Part shown: one piece after another, positions 34,677 to 45,813 of the stretch
Layout: each line of letters begins with the position of its first letter
How positions within the stretch are numbered: the stretch's first letter is position 1
Assembly: GCA_949128115.1 (NCBI GenBank)
Contig: OX421963.1
Coordinates: forward strand, 41,709,979-41,773,978
Length of the DNA: 64,000 bases
Origin: Anaspis maculata
Lineage: Eukaryota > Arthropoda > Insecta > Coleoptera > Scraptiidae
Direction of reading: 5' to 3'
Notes under the pieces: generated by a model
The model's input: the letters and a program-made list of their open reading frames with translations, nothing else
Told to the model about the DNA's origin: nothing
Databases searched by the model: none
Position numbers and translations under genes: made by a program

Positions 34677-36745
34677 TAGTCCCTGAGACAATTTTTTTTC
34701 TGTGGACATGCTTCTTCGTGAAAGACAAAAGAAAAATTGTAATTCGCTGGAGCTCCGGTCCTACTCGGCATATTTTAACTGTGATGAATATATTCTGAAA
34801 GTAATCGCAAACGCTACAAAAGAAATTCAACAGTTTCTGGCAAGATATTGTTGATTGAAAACTTTGTTTGCATGATTTAATAATAAGGGTGAAACTTGTA
34901 GTGTGATTATACCTACTTTAAATTCTGGGATTTCATTATTACCCTGTAGGTTTTCGCGTTTTTTTTACAAAAGGTGAGAAAATGCTTTCAGTGTGCTGGC
35001 AAGTTATAGCATTCTTGGAGATGACAACTTAGGGCTTCTGAGAAAATGCGTGTTGAAAATCAAATGCTTATATTCATATTCACTTGAAATGTTGAACTGA
35101 TTCTTAGAATATCTTGCAAGTTTATTCACCAATAGGGTCTTTGCACGATTTTTTGTTATTGTCCTAATCGTGCGATTCTGTAAAAAATAACATTCCAAAA
35201 ACGCTGTAGCATGTAAAAAATCCCGTCGGCAATTGGCTGTTGCCTAGGTAATAACAGCGTAACAGAGCCTTCATGGAATATTATTTTTAGAGAATCGCAC
35301 CTATGGTATGGTATGGTAGCTACATTACATCATAAGCTGAGTGTTTTTTCGCAAATTTCCAGGATTCTTTAAATTTTGTAAATAAAATTTGGGAATTTTG
35401 GCGTCCTGCGGTATGATAGAAACGCATCTTAGTGTTATTTTGTTCTGCACCGAATAGATGAATGCCCTGCGTGAGAGAAATCGTATATTCTCAATGGCGC
35501 GGTGGAGTGAAAGGGTGTCCAAAGTGTGCAAAAGACACGGGCACGTAGAAGCGGGAGGGGGGGGTCACAGAGCCCCTGCTACGATAATAAAATTAACAGC
35601 AAATTATTGTGAATTATTTTTGTAATAATGTGGTCGGTTGAGGCCGGCAAGTTGTTGAAATATTGTTTTTTCACTACTATAGCTGTGAAGTTTACCATTA
35701 TTGACCCGTCTAGTGGTCGTGAAGTAAGATTTCACAACCTCTTGCAGAATCAACTAGGCCGGGCATATTATTAACCCCTTCGTCTGATTGACGTTTGGCG
35801 ACTTGGCGTTTGCGTTTGAATCACATCAAATTATTGACAATATCGGCAGCTCGCTTACACAAATAGGTCGAGAAATTGTTTGACCGAGCCTTATTAATTG
35901 CAGAACTTGTTGTGGTGTACGTGAATTTGGTTTGGTTTGGTGGAATAGCAGCTAAAGGTTGGACGGTCAGTACAACCTAACCTCACAATAGGTATGTCTA
36001 TTTTGAATTTATTTTCATTAAGCAGTGTTCACTACTCGATAAGCACACATATCATTTACAGTTTGTCATTGTTAGTGTATGCAGTTTTCCTCGAAGAGAA
36101 CCAGTTCTTAAAAATCGCGTACCTACGTTTTCATTAAATTGTTCTTATTTTTTTGGTTCGCTGGCAGTAAGTCCTTTTTTGACCTTATCTGCTGCCTCAC
36201 ACAATTCGAAAGATGTCTCGCGACCTTCGATCATTATCATCATCCCGGCGAATATCATTTGAAGTTGAAAACTCAGAAAATGCTCGAAGAGCCTACTCGG
36301 TTTTGATTGACATCTACGATGAATGCGGAGCGTTTTTTATAAAATTTTAGAACTTCACGAATCGGATCTACTTTGCTAGTAGTGAAAAAAATCGTTTATA
36401 GCCTTCGCACATATCTCCCTCGCCGCTACGCGGCTCGGGATTTAAACGGTGCTCACGCTATAATAGCTCATTTCTCAACCTTGGTATCTATATAATATAC
36501 TATTTCGCAATACCGGGACCCTTTTGCGGGAAGAAAAGTAGATTTTTATCCCCTTGGGAAAAAAGTAATTGAGTGCCTGCATGCTTGAATCTCGCAAGAA
36601 CGCTTCTGACAGGCCTCTGCAGAGTGCAGCGTATTACCAATATCTCCTCAAACAAGGAACATTTTGTCCGCAGAACATTGACGTGAAGTCTCTGTGTTCC
36701 ATCGTAAAGAATACGGTCGTTTTAAACTGTTTAGGGGAGGATCTA
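34677..36745. other. No gene recognised
   Basis: AT-rich, short frames only, with a small GGTATGGTATGGTA repeat near 35305. A possible terminal piece of the HINE subfamily (CGCCGCTACGCGGC, near 36420) resembles GCGGCGCTACGCTGCGG at 27932, but no full end is present. Confidence 0.35.
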
Positions 36746-37325
36746 TTCTAGAACATTGGCGCGTTTGGTAGTTTAAAGGGAGCGTGCGTTCCAACTTAAT
36801 GGCTTGTACTGCCTTTATTTTTGAAACGCGACCCCATGTTATGCGAGACTTCATTTTCATTAGAAATTAAGGAATATTTCTATGTAAGATTTTTCCAAAT
36901 CGATATCGTGAAATCGAAAGTTATCGTGAACTGAACACAAACAATTAAAGATTTTCTAGTCATTTTCCAGAATTTTCAAGCTTTTCTAGCCGATTGATAA
37001 CAATGTGACTGAGTTGTGATACCTTGTGTAATCAACCAAGAGAAGGTCTATTCAACAGTGCAAAAATGTAATGCCTCGTCTAGAGACTTCCCTGTAGAAA
37101 ATAAAAATTTTAATTACTCAAAATGACTACGAAATATTTCATTATTTGTGTTCAATTCATAATAACTTTCGATTTCACGATATCGATTTGGAAAAATCTT
37201 ACACAGAAATATTCTTTAATTTCTAATGAAAATAAAGTCTGGCATAGCCTGGGCGTTTGAAAAATAAAGGCGCTAAGCCATTATATTGAAGCGGTCGCTC
37301 CCTTCAAACGTCGAACTTTTAGAAT
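36746..37325. repeat. Smaller palindrome LIR8
   Basis: Arms of about 210 bases: AGATTTTTCCAAATCGATATC (36889) against GATATCGATTTGGAAAAATC (37181), ATTTCTAATGAAAATA near 37220 against TTTTCATTAGAAATTAAGG (36853), and GTTTAAAGGGAGCG against CGCTCCCTTCAAAC. The spacer is about 130 bases. The sequence just right of it, 37434-37510, matches the centre of LIR6. Confidence 0.8.
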
Positions 37326-37554
37326 GAATGGTACTAGTACATGGAAATGTTACATCGGTATTGAGAAAAGTCTTGTATACACCACGGGACTGACGTTCAT
37401 TTTCATTTCCTTGGCTGGATTGCTGCCCTCGGGCCCTAAGGGCCCTCAGGCATCAAACTTCAACCCGCGGGAATAAAAGCTCACTTTAGTCCCTTGGTGT
37501 ATAATAAACTACTATTACATGTCTACATGTTGCAGGAAACCACATTTGCTTTTT

Positions 37555-37740
37555 AGCGCATTTTCGTAGGAAATCCGCTATTAGCCGCGCTTTGAAGTCG
37601 TCTGTCCGTCTTGTAGTTAGTTGAACTCCTCCTAAACGAAAAGTCGTAGCGGAATCGGGTTTTTTGTAAATTATTGCTTATTGTCTGCGGATGGAAATAG
37701 GCACAAACAATATTTGCAGTTTGCAGATAAATTCCTCAAA
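37555..37740 (+). mobile_element. HINE 5' fragment (copy 5)
   Basis: TTTTT then AGCGCATTTTCGTAGG, followed by CCGCGCTTTGAAGTC, CTGTCCGTCTTGTAG and TTGTCTGCGGATGG, in the same order as the 5' end of copy 4 at 26961-27110. The 3' terminus is missing. Confidence 0.75.
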
Positions 37741-37884
37741 CATGTACAAATCTTGTGAAAAGACGCGCTCGTCATGTTTTCAAACGAAAAGACTGTTCAG
37801 TCTTGTAATAAGCAAGAGGTATCGACCAGAAACACGAGATTCTAAGAAATCAACGTATGAGCATGGATGAGCCAGCATTATTGG

Positions 37885-38730
37885 AGAGCCTGTAGGACTT
37901 TTGAAATAACGTTGCCCCCAACGTTGCCTGAACCATTGGTAGCCACAACGCTCTCCAATCTTCTTGTCATAGACATAATTAACGACCTTGTGTCGTAGGT
38001 GTTTGTGAGGTCTTCTCAAGCATTCTTGATGGCTTGTCAAAGTTGATCGGCATTTTCCGGCCTGAAAGGCATTTTATAGATTTTTTCAACTAGGTAGCCC
38101 CAAACGTTTTCTATTGGGTTGAGGTCAGGACTTTTTGCCGGCCAAGGCAAAACGTTGATATTATTCTGGGCCAGCCATTCTCTTACTTGTTGTGCTGTAT
38201 GAACGGGGCAGTTATCGTGTAAGCAAGAATTATGTTGGTTTCAATCTTTATTTAATGAGAACCACTATAACCCTCATTACATGCTGGTGAACGATACTGT
38301 TGGGGAAAATTTGCCTCACGGATTGTAAAGCATCACGTTCTCTAAAATATTCTGGTAATTCATCGTCGTTAATTGTCCATCAATTCTGCAACAAACTCCA
38401 GGCCCTTGAATGCTTATCCATGCCTATACGTTGACCGAAAAGCGTCCACTATTACTAGTACTGAGAGTGTATCTCTTCGAATCTCATGTTCCTGGATCTA
38501 TAGACTCGTAGTCGCCCTTTATTACAGGACTGAAAAGTCTTTTCGTGTGAAAAAACAACGTTGTTCCAAAAGTTCTGTTCATGATTCAAGAATTCATTTG
38601 TAACTTCATTGTTAACGTTCAGCTCAGCAGCCACTGCACTTATGACCAGTTTTCTTCCAGTTTGGTTATGGCCCTCATTCTTCACGCTTCCGTTAAATGT
38701 CTCGGCATTTATGTCCCTGACAGTTATCAA
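37885..38730 (-). pseudogene. Tc1-like (DD34E) transposase pseudogene
   Basis: The minus strand encodes FWNNVVFSHEKTFQSC, GRLRVYRSRNMRF, GRFSVNV and WISIQGPGVCCRIDG. A disrupted stretch near 38220-38285 (about 60 extra bases) leads into HDNCPVHTAQQVREWLAQN and PWPAKSPDLNPIENVWGYL, then KIYKMPFRPENADQL, a stop, and SMTRRLESVVATNGSG. The D of HDN and the E of PIENVWG are 34 residues apart, the classic Tc1 spacing. The first catalytic aspartate (FSDEKTF in relatives) is H here. Several stops and the insertion make it non-functional. The N-terminal helix-turn-helix region is not recognisable. Confidence 0.9.
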
Positions 38731-38833
38731 TACAGAATAAAGATAGAAGTAATAAAGATAGAAGTCAGAAACTCCATGCTACATTACGCCTATAATGTAG
38801 TGGTGAAATTACAATAGGGAAATTTGCCGTTCT

Positions 38834-39863
38834 AGGCCAGGCGGTATGTCGGTAAAATCACCACAATCTGGAAAAAATTTTGACCAAAGCTTTTATGGTG
38901 TCAAACTCTTCATTAGGTCGGTAGGTATCTACCACTGAGTTTCCGCCCAAAAACGAGTTGTGCTGATTCTTTCACATCTGCATAAAGGTAGAGGATGGAT
39001 TGAAGGTGAAAAAAGACCTGTTGAACCACCGCACTTTTTCTTTATATTATTTGCCTTAATGCAGACTCACATCTCTTAACGCAAACATTGGAAGCATATT
39101 TGTCATCATCTCTGTGTCAGTCTTACTGTTGAAAAAAATATCTTTGTGCGGATAAGATAAATCACATTCGATTGTTTTTCCCGAGGTTTTTCCATACAAG
39201 AAAACCATCGGGCAACATGTATTTTGGTTGTTTCTCAATAACTCGTATCCATTGAACCCATTATTTTATGACGTTAAAATTTCAATAACAGCATTTTCGA
39301 AGACGTTACCCGCTAGTGTGAAGTGAAGTGAAGTGAAGTGAATATTTTTTATTGCCTGTTCAGCAGCAATTGTATTACACTTTCACCAAACACCGTTCGC
39401 GGAAATATTATAAAGATTGACAAGCTGAAGCTGTCAGCTAACGATATTATGTCTGGCCTAACCGCGGCACGCACTTGAAACTCGGAAAAACTGATTTCTT
39501 TTCGAGCGGTTCTATTTCACCCGCGTGAGGCCGTGCCTACTTGACATAGACCGGACTGATTACACGAGCTTGGAAATATACTTTTTTCCAGCTTTAAAAC
39601 ACGACCGTTATCATTAAAACTTTGTACATCGAATTATGAAGAAATCATGTATTATTTCATTAATAATAACGCCCATTGGCTCTTACGAACCAGCCTCCTC
39701 AGAACAGCCAATAAGCAATTCAGCGCTTACGACTAAAATTAAAACTTGCTGCTAAATAAGCTGACTGAACGCACCTTTACTGACCTTACGACGAGTTTGA
39801 CACCATAAAGGCTTCGGTAGGAATCGGAATTTCTTCCATCCAGAATGACCTATCGCCTGGCCT
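38834..39863. mobile_element. 1.03-kb TIR element, non-coding
   Basis: AGGCCAGGCGGTATGTC (38834), then AATCTGGAAAAAATTTTGA and TTTTATGGTGTCAAACTC, are mirrored by GAGTTTGACACCATAAAGG (39792), CCATCCAGAATG and CGCCTGGCCT (39863). These make about 75-base TIRs. The interior has no transposase and includes the GAAGT tandem run. Confidence 0.6.
39319..39350 (+). repeat. (GTGAA)n short tandem repeat
   Basis: Five GTGAA units followed by TATTTTTTATTGCCTG. On the minus strand this reads AATAAAAAATA plus a pentamer tail, which suits the 3' end of a LINE whose tail is a simple repeat. Confidence 0.8.
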
Positions 39864-39897
39864 GCTCTCCCGTCCGTGAGATTTTCTACAATAATAC

Positions 39898-40083
39898 CAG
39901 AGCCGCTATTCTTGAATCATGTGAGAAAAGTCCCTGGGAGTTTTATATAATCCGTACTACACTTCTGTAGCGAATGTTGCCTTAAATCGTGGTTTTTAGG
40001 CAACATTCGCTACATCAGTGTACTGCGGAATGTATTTCACTCCCAGGGGCTTATCTCACACGATTCAAGAATAGCAGCCCTGA
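39898..40083. repeat. 186-bp hairpin MITE
   Basis: GCCGCTATTCTTGAATCATG (39902) mirrors GATTCAAGAATAGCAGCCCTG (40062-40083). At the centre the perfect arms TGTAGCGAATGTTGCCT and AGGCAACATTCGCTACA enclose a 14-base loop. It lies just before palindrome LIR6. Confidence 0.85.
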
Positions 40084-40110
40084 ATCGTCGAGTTTCTCTG
40101 AGTCCTCTTG

Positions 40111-41700
40111 TAGCCCAGGCGCCAGGGAGCAAAAATCAGCTCAATAAGGAAATAATTGTTTCCTGGCTGGAAACTAGCCTAGAACGATCTGTGCGGCTTA
40201 GGTTTTGACATACTAATTTCCCCCCTTTCGGAAATGTCGGCGTCATGTCGCCATCATCAACAAGAAGTGCACCAGCGTGGTTTTTGCCGAATATCTTGAT
40301 TTTGGGCCATCTGACAGCAAAATATGTAAGAAGTCATTTTGAAACCAATGAAATTCCCCACGGAACAGTTTTTGAATGACTTTTCTGCGACCTATGGTTT
40401 TTGAGATAGAGCTTCTGGGAGCGAGAGGCATTGTCGTAAAAGCTCCATGGCCACTTGACTCGAAAAATTAAAATGTCGATGTGACAAAAAAATCTCAAAA
40501 TGAGATTTCTCGAGAATCCTTCATGCTATAGTTGCAGTGATGATCTTGAACTCTTTCTCTTGAACCGTTGATTACGAATATAGAAAAGTAAAAAATGTCA
40601 CATTGTACATATACAGGGTGTACTGAGGGAATCAAATCAGATCAGAGAAATTTTACATATTTCTTCGATTTTAGCCTATATGCGACACTCTAAGCACCTA
40701 ACACGAATCCAATATCAATATGGATTTGCTCTATAAGCTTCACTTAATACACTAAAGTAGTGGTCAGCTCACAGCTTTACTGTAAAATGTTTTGAAGGCC
40801 CTCTGAAATCATCAAAATATTAAAAATTTACAGTACCAAGGAATGTATATAACAGTATATTATATACCAAGGAACCAAAGTTAATTTTTGATTTGGGGAT
40901 TTGGACCCAAAGGGCCCTCGAGCAACAAACTTCACCCAAGGGATCAAAAATTCACTTTGGTTCCTTGGTATATAATATACTGTTGCATACATTTCTTGCT
41001 ACTGTAAATTTTGATGATTTCAGAGGGCCTTCAAAACATTTTACAAGAAGGCTGTGAGCTGATCACTTCTTGAGTGTATCAAGTGAAGCTTACAGAGCAA
41101 TGCATATTGATATTGGACTCGTCATGAGTGCTTGAGTTTCGCATAGGCTAAATCGAAGAAATATGTCAAATTTCTCTGTTCTGATTTGATTCCTGTAGTA
41201 CACCCTGTATATGTACAATGTGACGTTTTCGACTTGTCAATATTCGTAATCTACGGTTCAAGAGGAAGAGTTTAAGACCATCATCGCAACTGTAGCATGA
41301 AGAGTTCTCGAGTAATCTCATTTTGAATTTTTTTTTGTCACATCGACATTTTAGTTTTTCGAATCAAGTGGCCATGGAGCTTTCACGACAATGACTCTCG
41401 CTTCCAGAAGCTCTATCTCAAAGGCATAGGTCGCAGAAAATTGATTGAAAAACCAAACTGTGGGGAATTTCATAGGCTTCAAAATGACTCCTTACATCTT
41501 TTGCTGTCAGATGACCCAAAATCAAGAAATTCGGCAAAAACCACGCTGGTGCACTTCTTGTTGATGATGGCGACATGACGCCGACATTTCCGAAAGAGGG
41601 GAAACTAGTATGTCAAAACCCAAGCTACACAGATCGTTTTAAGCTAGTTTCCAGACAGGAAACAATTATTTCCTTATTGTTTTCCCTGGCGCCTTAGCTA
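40111..41700. repeat. Giant imperfect palindrome LIR6
   Basis: Arms of about 0.79 kb around a centre near 40.91 kb. Mirrored pieces: GGCGCCAGGG (40118) against CCCTGGCGCC (41684); AACAAGAAGTGCACCAGCGT (40259) against ACGCTGGTGCACTTCTTGTT (41543); ATACAGGGTGTACT (40611) against AGTACACCCTGTAT (41197-41210); GGCCCTCTGAAATCATCAAA (40798) against its complement at 41014. The motif therefore sits inside both arms with about 500 bases of mirror on its outer side. Confidence 0.9.
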
Positions 41701-41929
41701 TTGAAAAAAAATCTCGAATGAAAAACTCTCCGTTGAAAAATTCTCTGCTGAATGACACAATTACTTTTTGCTTCTCATATGAAATGACTAAGTTTTACTT
41801 TCCCGGCCCCCCACGAACTCGGAGGGAAAGTATTGTAATCGTGCAGAAAAAAAGTTTTGGGATTACGCCGGATATATCCATTTTGAGGTTTTTCAAGACG
41901 ATTGAGACAATTTCCAGAATGATGTTTGT

Positions 41930-42260
41930 CCGTTAGTCTGTATGTCTGTGATCTTCCACGATAACTGCCGAAACGTTGATCCGATCGACTTGAAACTTGG
42001 TATGCAGACGGGGTTTCACCCTGGAATGACCGGATTAGTTTTTGGCTGTCATCTGTCGAACAGAAATGTCACTATCAGAAAATGACAGAAGCTACATCTC
42101 ACGGAACTTGACTTGCAATATGTCATTCGAAAGCCCTTGAAAAACTGTATTCAGAACAGTTGAAAATATTTCCATATCTGTTATCTGTCAAATTATAAAA
42201 AATGCCAAAGTCTGGAGCTTTGTCATTCAATTATTTAAAATCTATACGATAGATTTAAAC
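41930..42260 (+). repeat. Dispersed TCTG-type repeat fragment
   Basis: TGTCCGTTAGTCTGTATGTC, then CCGATCGACTTGAAACTTGG, CCTGGAATGACCGGATTAG and ACTGTATTCAGAACAGTTG. The latter half matches 25970-26200 (TTAGTTTTTGGCTGTCATCT is identical in both). A short piece also occurs at 45790-45860 (CCTGGAATGACCTGATTAG). It is a dispersed family whose full extent is not clear here. Confidence 0.6.
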
Positions 42261-42329
42261 CAAACTCGACAGGAAGCAACATTACCAAAGAATCAAACTA
42301 ATGCTGAAGTGAGAGTCTCCCATCATTCC

Positions 42330-43060
42330 TCAGCCGAGCGCTATGAATTTTCAAAGTTTGGCCTGGCCGAATTCAGCCGGGCTTGCCTGTTGCTCGACTT
42401 TTGGCCTATTCAATTTTCTTAGCAACCAGACCGGTACGTTTCTGTTACATTGACGTATCCATCGTGATCCCTGGTATCTATGTCAAAGTGACAAAATAAT
42501 TATGGATGCAGGCAGATCTCGGTGTGTTTTCTTTTATCGTTTAAGACAACAGTGCGCTCCGATCCTTTGTGTCTTCAAGTATCGTTTTGGGGGGCTCCGT
42601 GAACCCCCTTGTGTTTTCTGTAGCTTTAGCAACTCCAGTATGCCCATCTCGTTTTGGCGTATACGTACGTTCAATCTCTAATGTGTTCAGTTCCCTTGTA
42701 TGATTCGGTACCAGGGCCCCATGTTTTCCTACTGCCGTTCAAAGCCCCGATGGGGCCATCACTAACTTGTGACTATCAGATTTTGCCGTTTCAGGCCAAG
42801 CGACGCCGTTGTGTCTTCTTAGGTTGGTTGAAGACCTATGGCTCCCTGGTGTCTACGAGTGTCTCTTGGAGTCCCACTGAGCCCCCCTCTCCGTCTTTTC
42901 AGTCTTCAGAACTATTGTGCTGTCAGGTGTATTCCGGACCTGCTCTCTTTAAGGGCTCGAAGCCTCATTCCACATGTCGTTTGGGGCCCTGAAGTGCAAA
43001 TAATAAGAACTCCCGCCAGGTATTCTACCCGTGAACCGATTTCCACCAAATGACGTTCTA
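42330..43060. other. Unassigned GC-richer stretch
   Basis: Open frame 42654-42992 (plus) yields a proline/serine-rich product of no family known to me. GGGGGGCTCCGTGAACCCCC (42590) forms a strong hairpin. It could be a non-coding exon, UTR or element leader. No firm evidence for any. Confidence 0.2.
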
Positions 43061-43266
43061 AAATAGCGTTGTTAATTCCCATTTGATTTGGCATGGGTAT
43101 ATTCATACCTACTTTCTATACAATATGTACTCTAAATACCAATACCTAAAAATTCAGCTCCAAAAATTTAGTGGCGCCGATTTGATTGCACACAAAATAA
43201 CTTGTTCATTCTATAATTATTTGAAACAAGTACTTCTAAGTATTTTAGAAATGTGAATATTCAATT

Positions 43267-43633
43267 TTATACAAAAAAAATCTCTTCGATGGAGAGCAAC
43301 GGCTCAAATAAATACAAATACTTTTGTACACAGAAACTGTACCTGAACATTGTAAAATGGCAACAGATCCTTATCAAATGAGGGCAAGAAAACGTCGCTA
43401 GCTTTAGACCGGTAGATTCTGTGCCGGTAGGTAGGTGAAAATCAAGAACGTAAGAAAAAAATGACGACTGAATTGAAAATTTTTGACATTGCATAAACAC
43501 CGATCGTTGCGTTGTTGAGTTTGAATGCGATTCATCATATTCTGATCGATTGTGTGTTACGCTGAGCTTTGAGTTTCTTTTCTTTCGTTGTGGTTCCTCA
43601 AAAGTGAGTACTTTATCTCTCATATTATTATTG
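43267..43633. other. No gene recognised
   Basis: Contains a 126-codon minus-strand frame (43647-43267) without recognisable motifs, partly overlapping the next MITE. I regard it as chance. Confidence 0.3.
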
Positions 43634-44000
43634 TACCGAGCGTTCATAAATTAAATGGGTCAAGGGGGTCTGTGAGTTTGAAAACATCTGTCGGAACTAG
43701 CATCGTTCATTTGATGTCTGTAATTTTTTGGTTATCGTAATTTGTCAAACCAGTCGCAGTTTTCGTTTTCGGAACATTTTAAATGTGGTTTTCACGGCAG
43801 GGCACAAAACCTACATGATCGAGGGGTATTTTCGAACTTGAAGTGTTCTCGTGCACTTATGGCAGATCAGAGATCAATAATATGGGACGTAACTTGTCAA
43901 AGTTTGACAAATTTATTACAAAAGAATTACGCTAGTTTCGACAGACGTTTTTGAATTCACAGGCACCCTTGACCCATTTAATTTATGAACTCTCTGTACT
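43634..44000. repeat. MITE with GAGCGTTCATAAATTAAATG ends
   Basis: GTTCATAAATTAAATGGGTC (43641) mirrors GACCCATTTAATTTATGAAC (43971-43990). The mirror goes on through TCTGTGAGTTTGAAAAC / TTTTTGAATTCACAGG and CTGTCGGAACTAGC / CTAGTTTCGACAG. Arms are about 70 bases, the interior about 220 bases and non-coding. One arm of the same family is at 25480-25545. Confidence 0.8.
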
Positions 44001-44149
44001 TTCAAGATCATTGTATTTAATACTTTAAATGTTTTATAACTCTAAACATACCTACACAAGACATAGCCTGATAGAGTCCTTACATAGGTATAGTACACGT
44101 ACAGCCACCGTGAGGACAGCTGGCCAGCAGCCAAACCTTTTATTCTATT

Positions 44150-44300
44150 AGGGCCAAATTTCATGTCTGCGTTTCAACCCGCGCAGCGTGGCGCAAGAAG
44201 TCACGTGATCCAATAATGGCATGCTCATTGGCACAGAGGGATCACGTGACTACTTGCGCCACGCTGCGCGGGTTGCAACTTGGAATTGAAATTTAGCCCT
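44150..44300. repeat. GC-rich near-perfect hairpin
   Basis: CAACCCGCGCAGCGTGGCGC (44187) and GCGCCACGCTGCGCGGGTTG (44257) are perfect complements, continuing with one mismatch through AAGTCACGTGATCC. Outer arms AGGGCCAAATTTCA / AAATTTAGCCCT complete a fold-back of about 150 bases. The GC content of the stem contrasts sharply with the surroundings. Confidence 0.85.
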
Positions 44301-44453
44301 AAAGGGCCTGCCACACGCACATATTATACTTCGCGCTTACTTGTGCAAACTGGCATGTATCGGGAAGCCCGTGCGTGTGGACGACAAAACGGTAGCACGT
44401 GCAAATTTACAAGGATGACGCTCTTTTATTGGTCCTAGAAAGAAAGCCAAACC

Positions 44454-44683
44454 TTGAAATTTTCGGGAATTTCAGTATGTTATCCCACATTAAATTCTTT
44501 ATCAATCCATCAAATTTCGTCAACTTCAATGACGGAATTCAAACGGAATGTACAAGGTAGCTGTATCAAATGTACCACTAAACAATTTGATCCCATTTGC
44601 CCTCAGAAGTGTGGTAAGAACTTAGACCCCTTTTGGGACTATGGCAAATCAAACTTCGACACTGCATTACATGGTAAATGACC
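44454..44683 (+). other. Cysteine-rich exon-like stretch
   Basis: A reading frame ending at the donor-like CATG|GTAAATG (about 44680) encodes GSCIKCTTKQFDPICPQKCG and KNLDPFWDYGKSNFDTALHG. In the neighbouring frame just upstream FINPSNFVNFNDGIQTECTR is open, after an acceptor-like GGAATTTCAG (44473). The combination resembles the extracellular pore-loop region of voltage-gated cation channels (cysteine-rich, then NFDT). The needed frame change means either a pseudogene or a wrong join. Tentative. Confidence 0.25.
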
Positions 44684-45441
44684 CAGGGTGGTCCAAAATG
44701 CATAAGCAGCAAGTGACTGTTGTATCAAGATTGCCATAGTCACCAGTTTGTTCATCATGGATGCTTCTTTTACTGCTTAATTCTCATTCAAGAAATCACA
44801 AGATAAACAATAACGCTTTGGAAAACAAAATACGATCCAAAGTCCTAAACCGTTTCGATATATTGATATACGCTTTCGAAAAATGTGAATTGTTATCTAG
44901 AAAATTCTGCGATTTTTTTTTAAACGGGATCTTGTCAAAGTCAGTTATTTCTGCACTCCTTATGTTGTCACCCAGTATATTTTACATAAGGTCAACAATA
45001 ATGTGATCTGAGATGGTACCTTGTAGTCGAAAGACTACTTGATCGAACACCACAAACACTTCCAGAATCGGTAATTTTTTTCTCATATTATCCTCATTTT
45101 GACCAGAATAACATTTCGTGGTGATCCACCCAAGTTTTAGTCCAGTTCAGTTTGTAAACAAAAGTTTTAATAATTTAGTGATTCACAAATTTATTTTCAG
45201 CAATTGTCGTAGACGGTTTGAGGGAACCATAATCTTGAATTGAGAAGCGGTGCTGGAAGCACACCACATAAGGCATTACGTGAGCAAAAATATTAGCATA
45301 ATTGTTTGAGGTTGCTGTTACTTTCGTTTTTAAATTCTAATTTTCATAAACTACGATCTTTAAATTTGATCTTTCTTGTTGTCTAATAACTGTACAATTA
45401 AAATTTGTGATTTAGCAAACACCTAGGTAAGTTTCTTAACG
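44684..45441. other. No gene recognised
   Basis: AT-rich. It may include leader sequence of the following open frame. No repeat ends or protein motifs are seen. Confidence 0.35.
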
Positions 45442-45813
45442 ATGAAAGTTAAACGTAAATCAGCCAAGCAGAAAAGCGAGAAAATGAAGAAATCATACAG
45501 AAGCGGAAAGGTAATAAAGGATAAAAGTAGAACAAAGGAGGCTATGCAAAAACTTAGAGAAAATAATGCAGAGTACAAAGTGAACGAGAGGAAAAAAGAC
45601 GTCGAGAACAAGAAGCTAAGAAGGTCACAAGCAGAGTACAGAGAAAATGAAAAAATAAAAATTGCTGACTACATCAAGGAAAGACGATCACAACCAGAAC
45701 TAAGAAAACAAGAGAAAAAAAAAGACGCCGAGAATACTTCATATGCGATCGCGCAAATTAAACGGTTCTGCCACGATAGTTACCGAATTGTTGATCGGAT
45801 CAAACCGAAATAA
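45442..45813 (+). CDS. Charged 21-residue-repeat protein, probably transposon N-terminus (truncated)
   Basis: 123 codons from ATG at 45442. Three consecutive 21-residue repeats (residues about 38-100) follow the plan LRENNAEYKVNERKKD, LRRSQAEYRENEKIKI, ERRSQPELRKQEKKKD. They are very rich in K, R, E and N and likely helical. Such Y-x-x-x-E repeats occur at the N-termini of large proteins of Helitron and related transposons in arthropods and cnidarians. That assignment is by resemblance only. After residue about 103 the sequence changes into the dispersed repeat seen at 41.93 kb (CCTGGAATGACC), so the last 20 residues are not part of the original protein. Confidence 0.5.
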   Translation: MKVKRKSAKQKSEKMKKSYRSGKVIKDKSRTKEAMQKLRENNAEYKVNERKKDVENKKLRRSQAEYRENEKIKIADYIKERRSQPELRKQEKKKDAENTSYAIAQIKRFCHDSYRIVDRIKPK

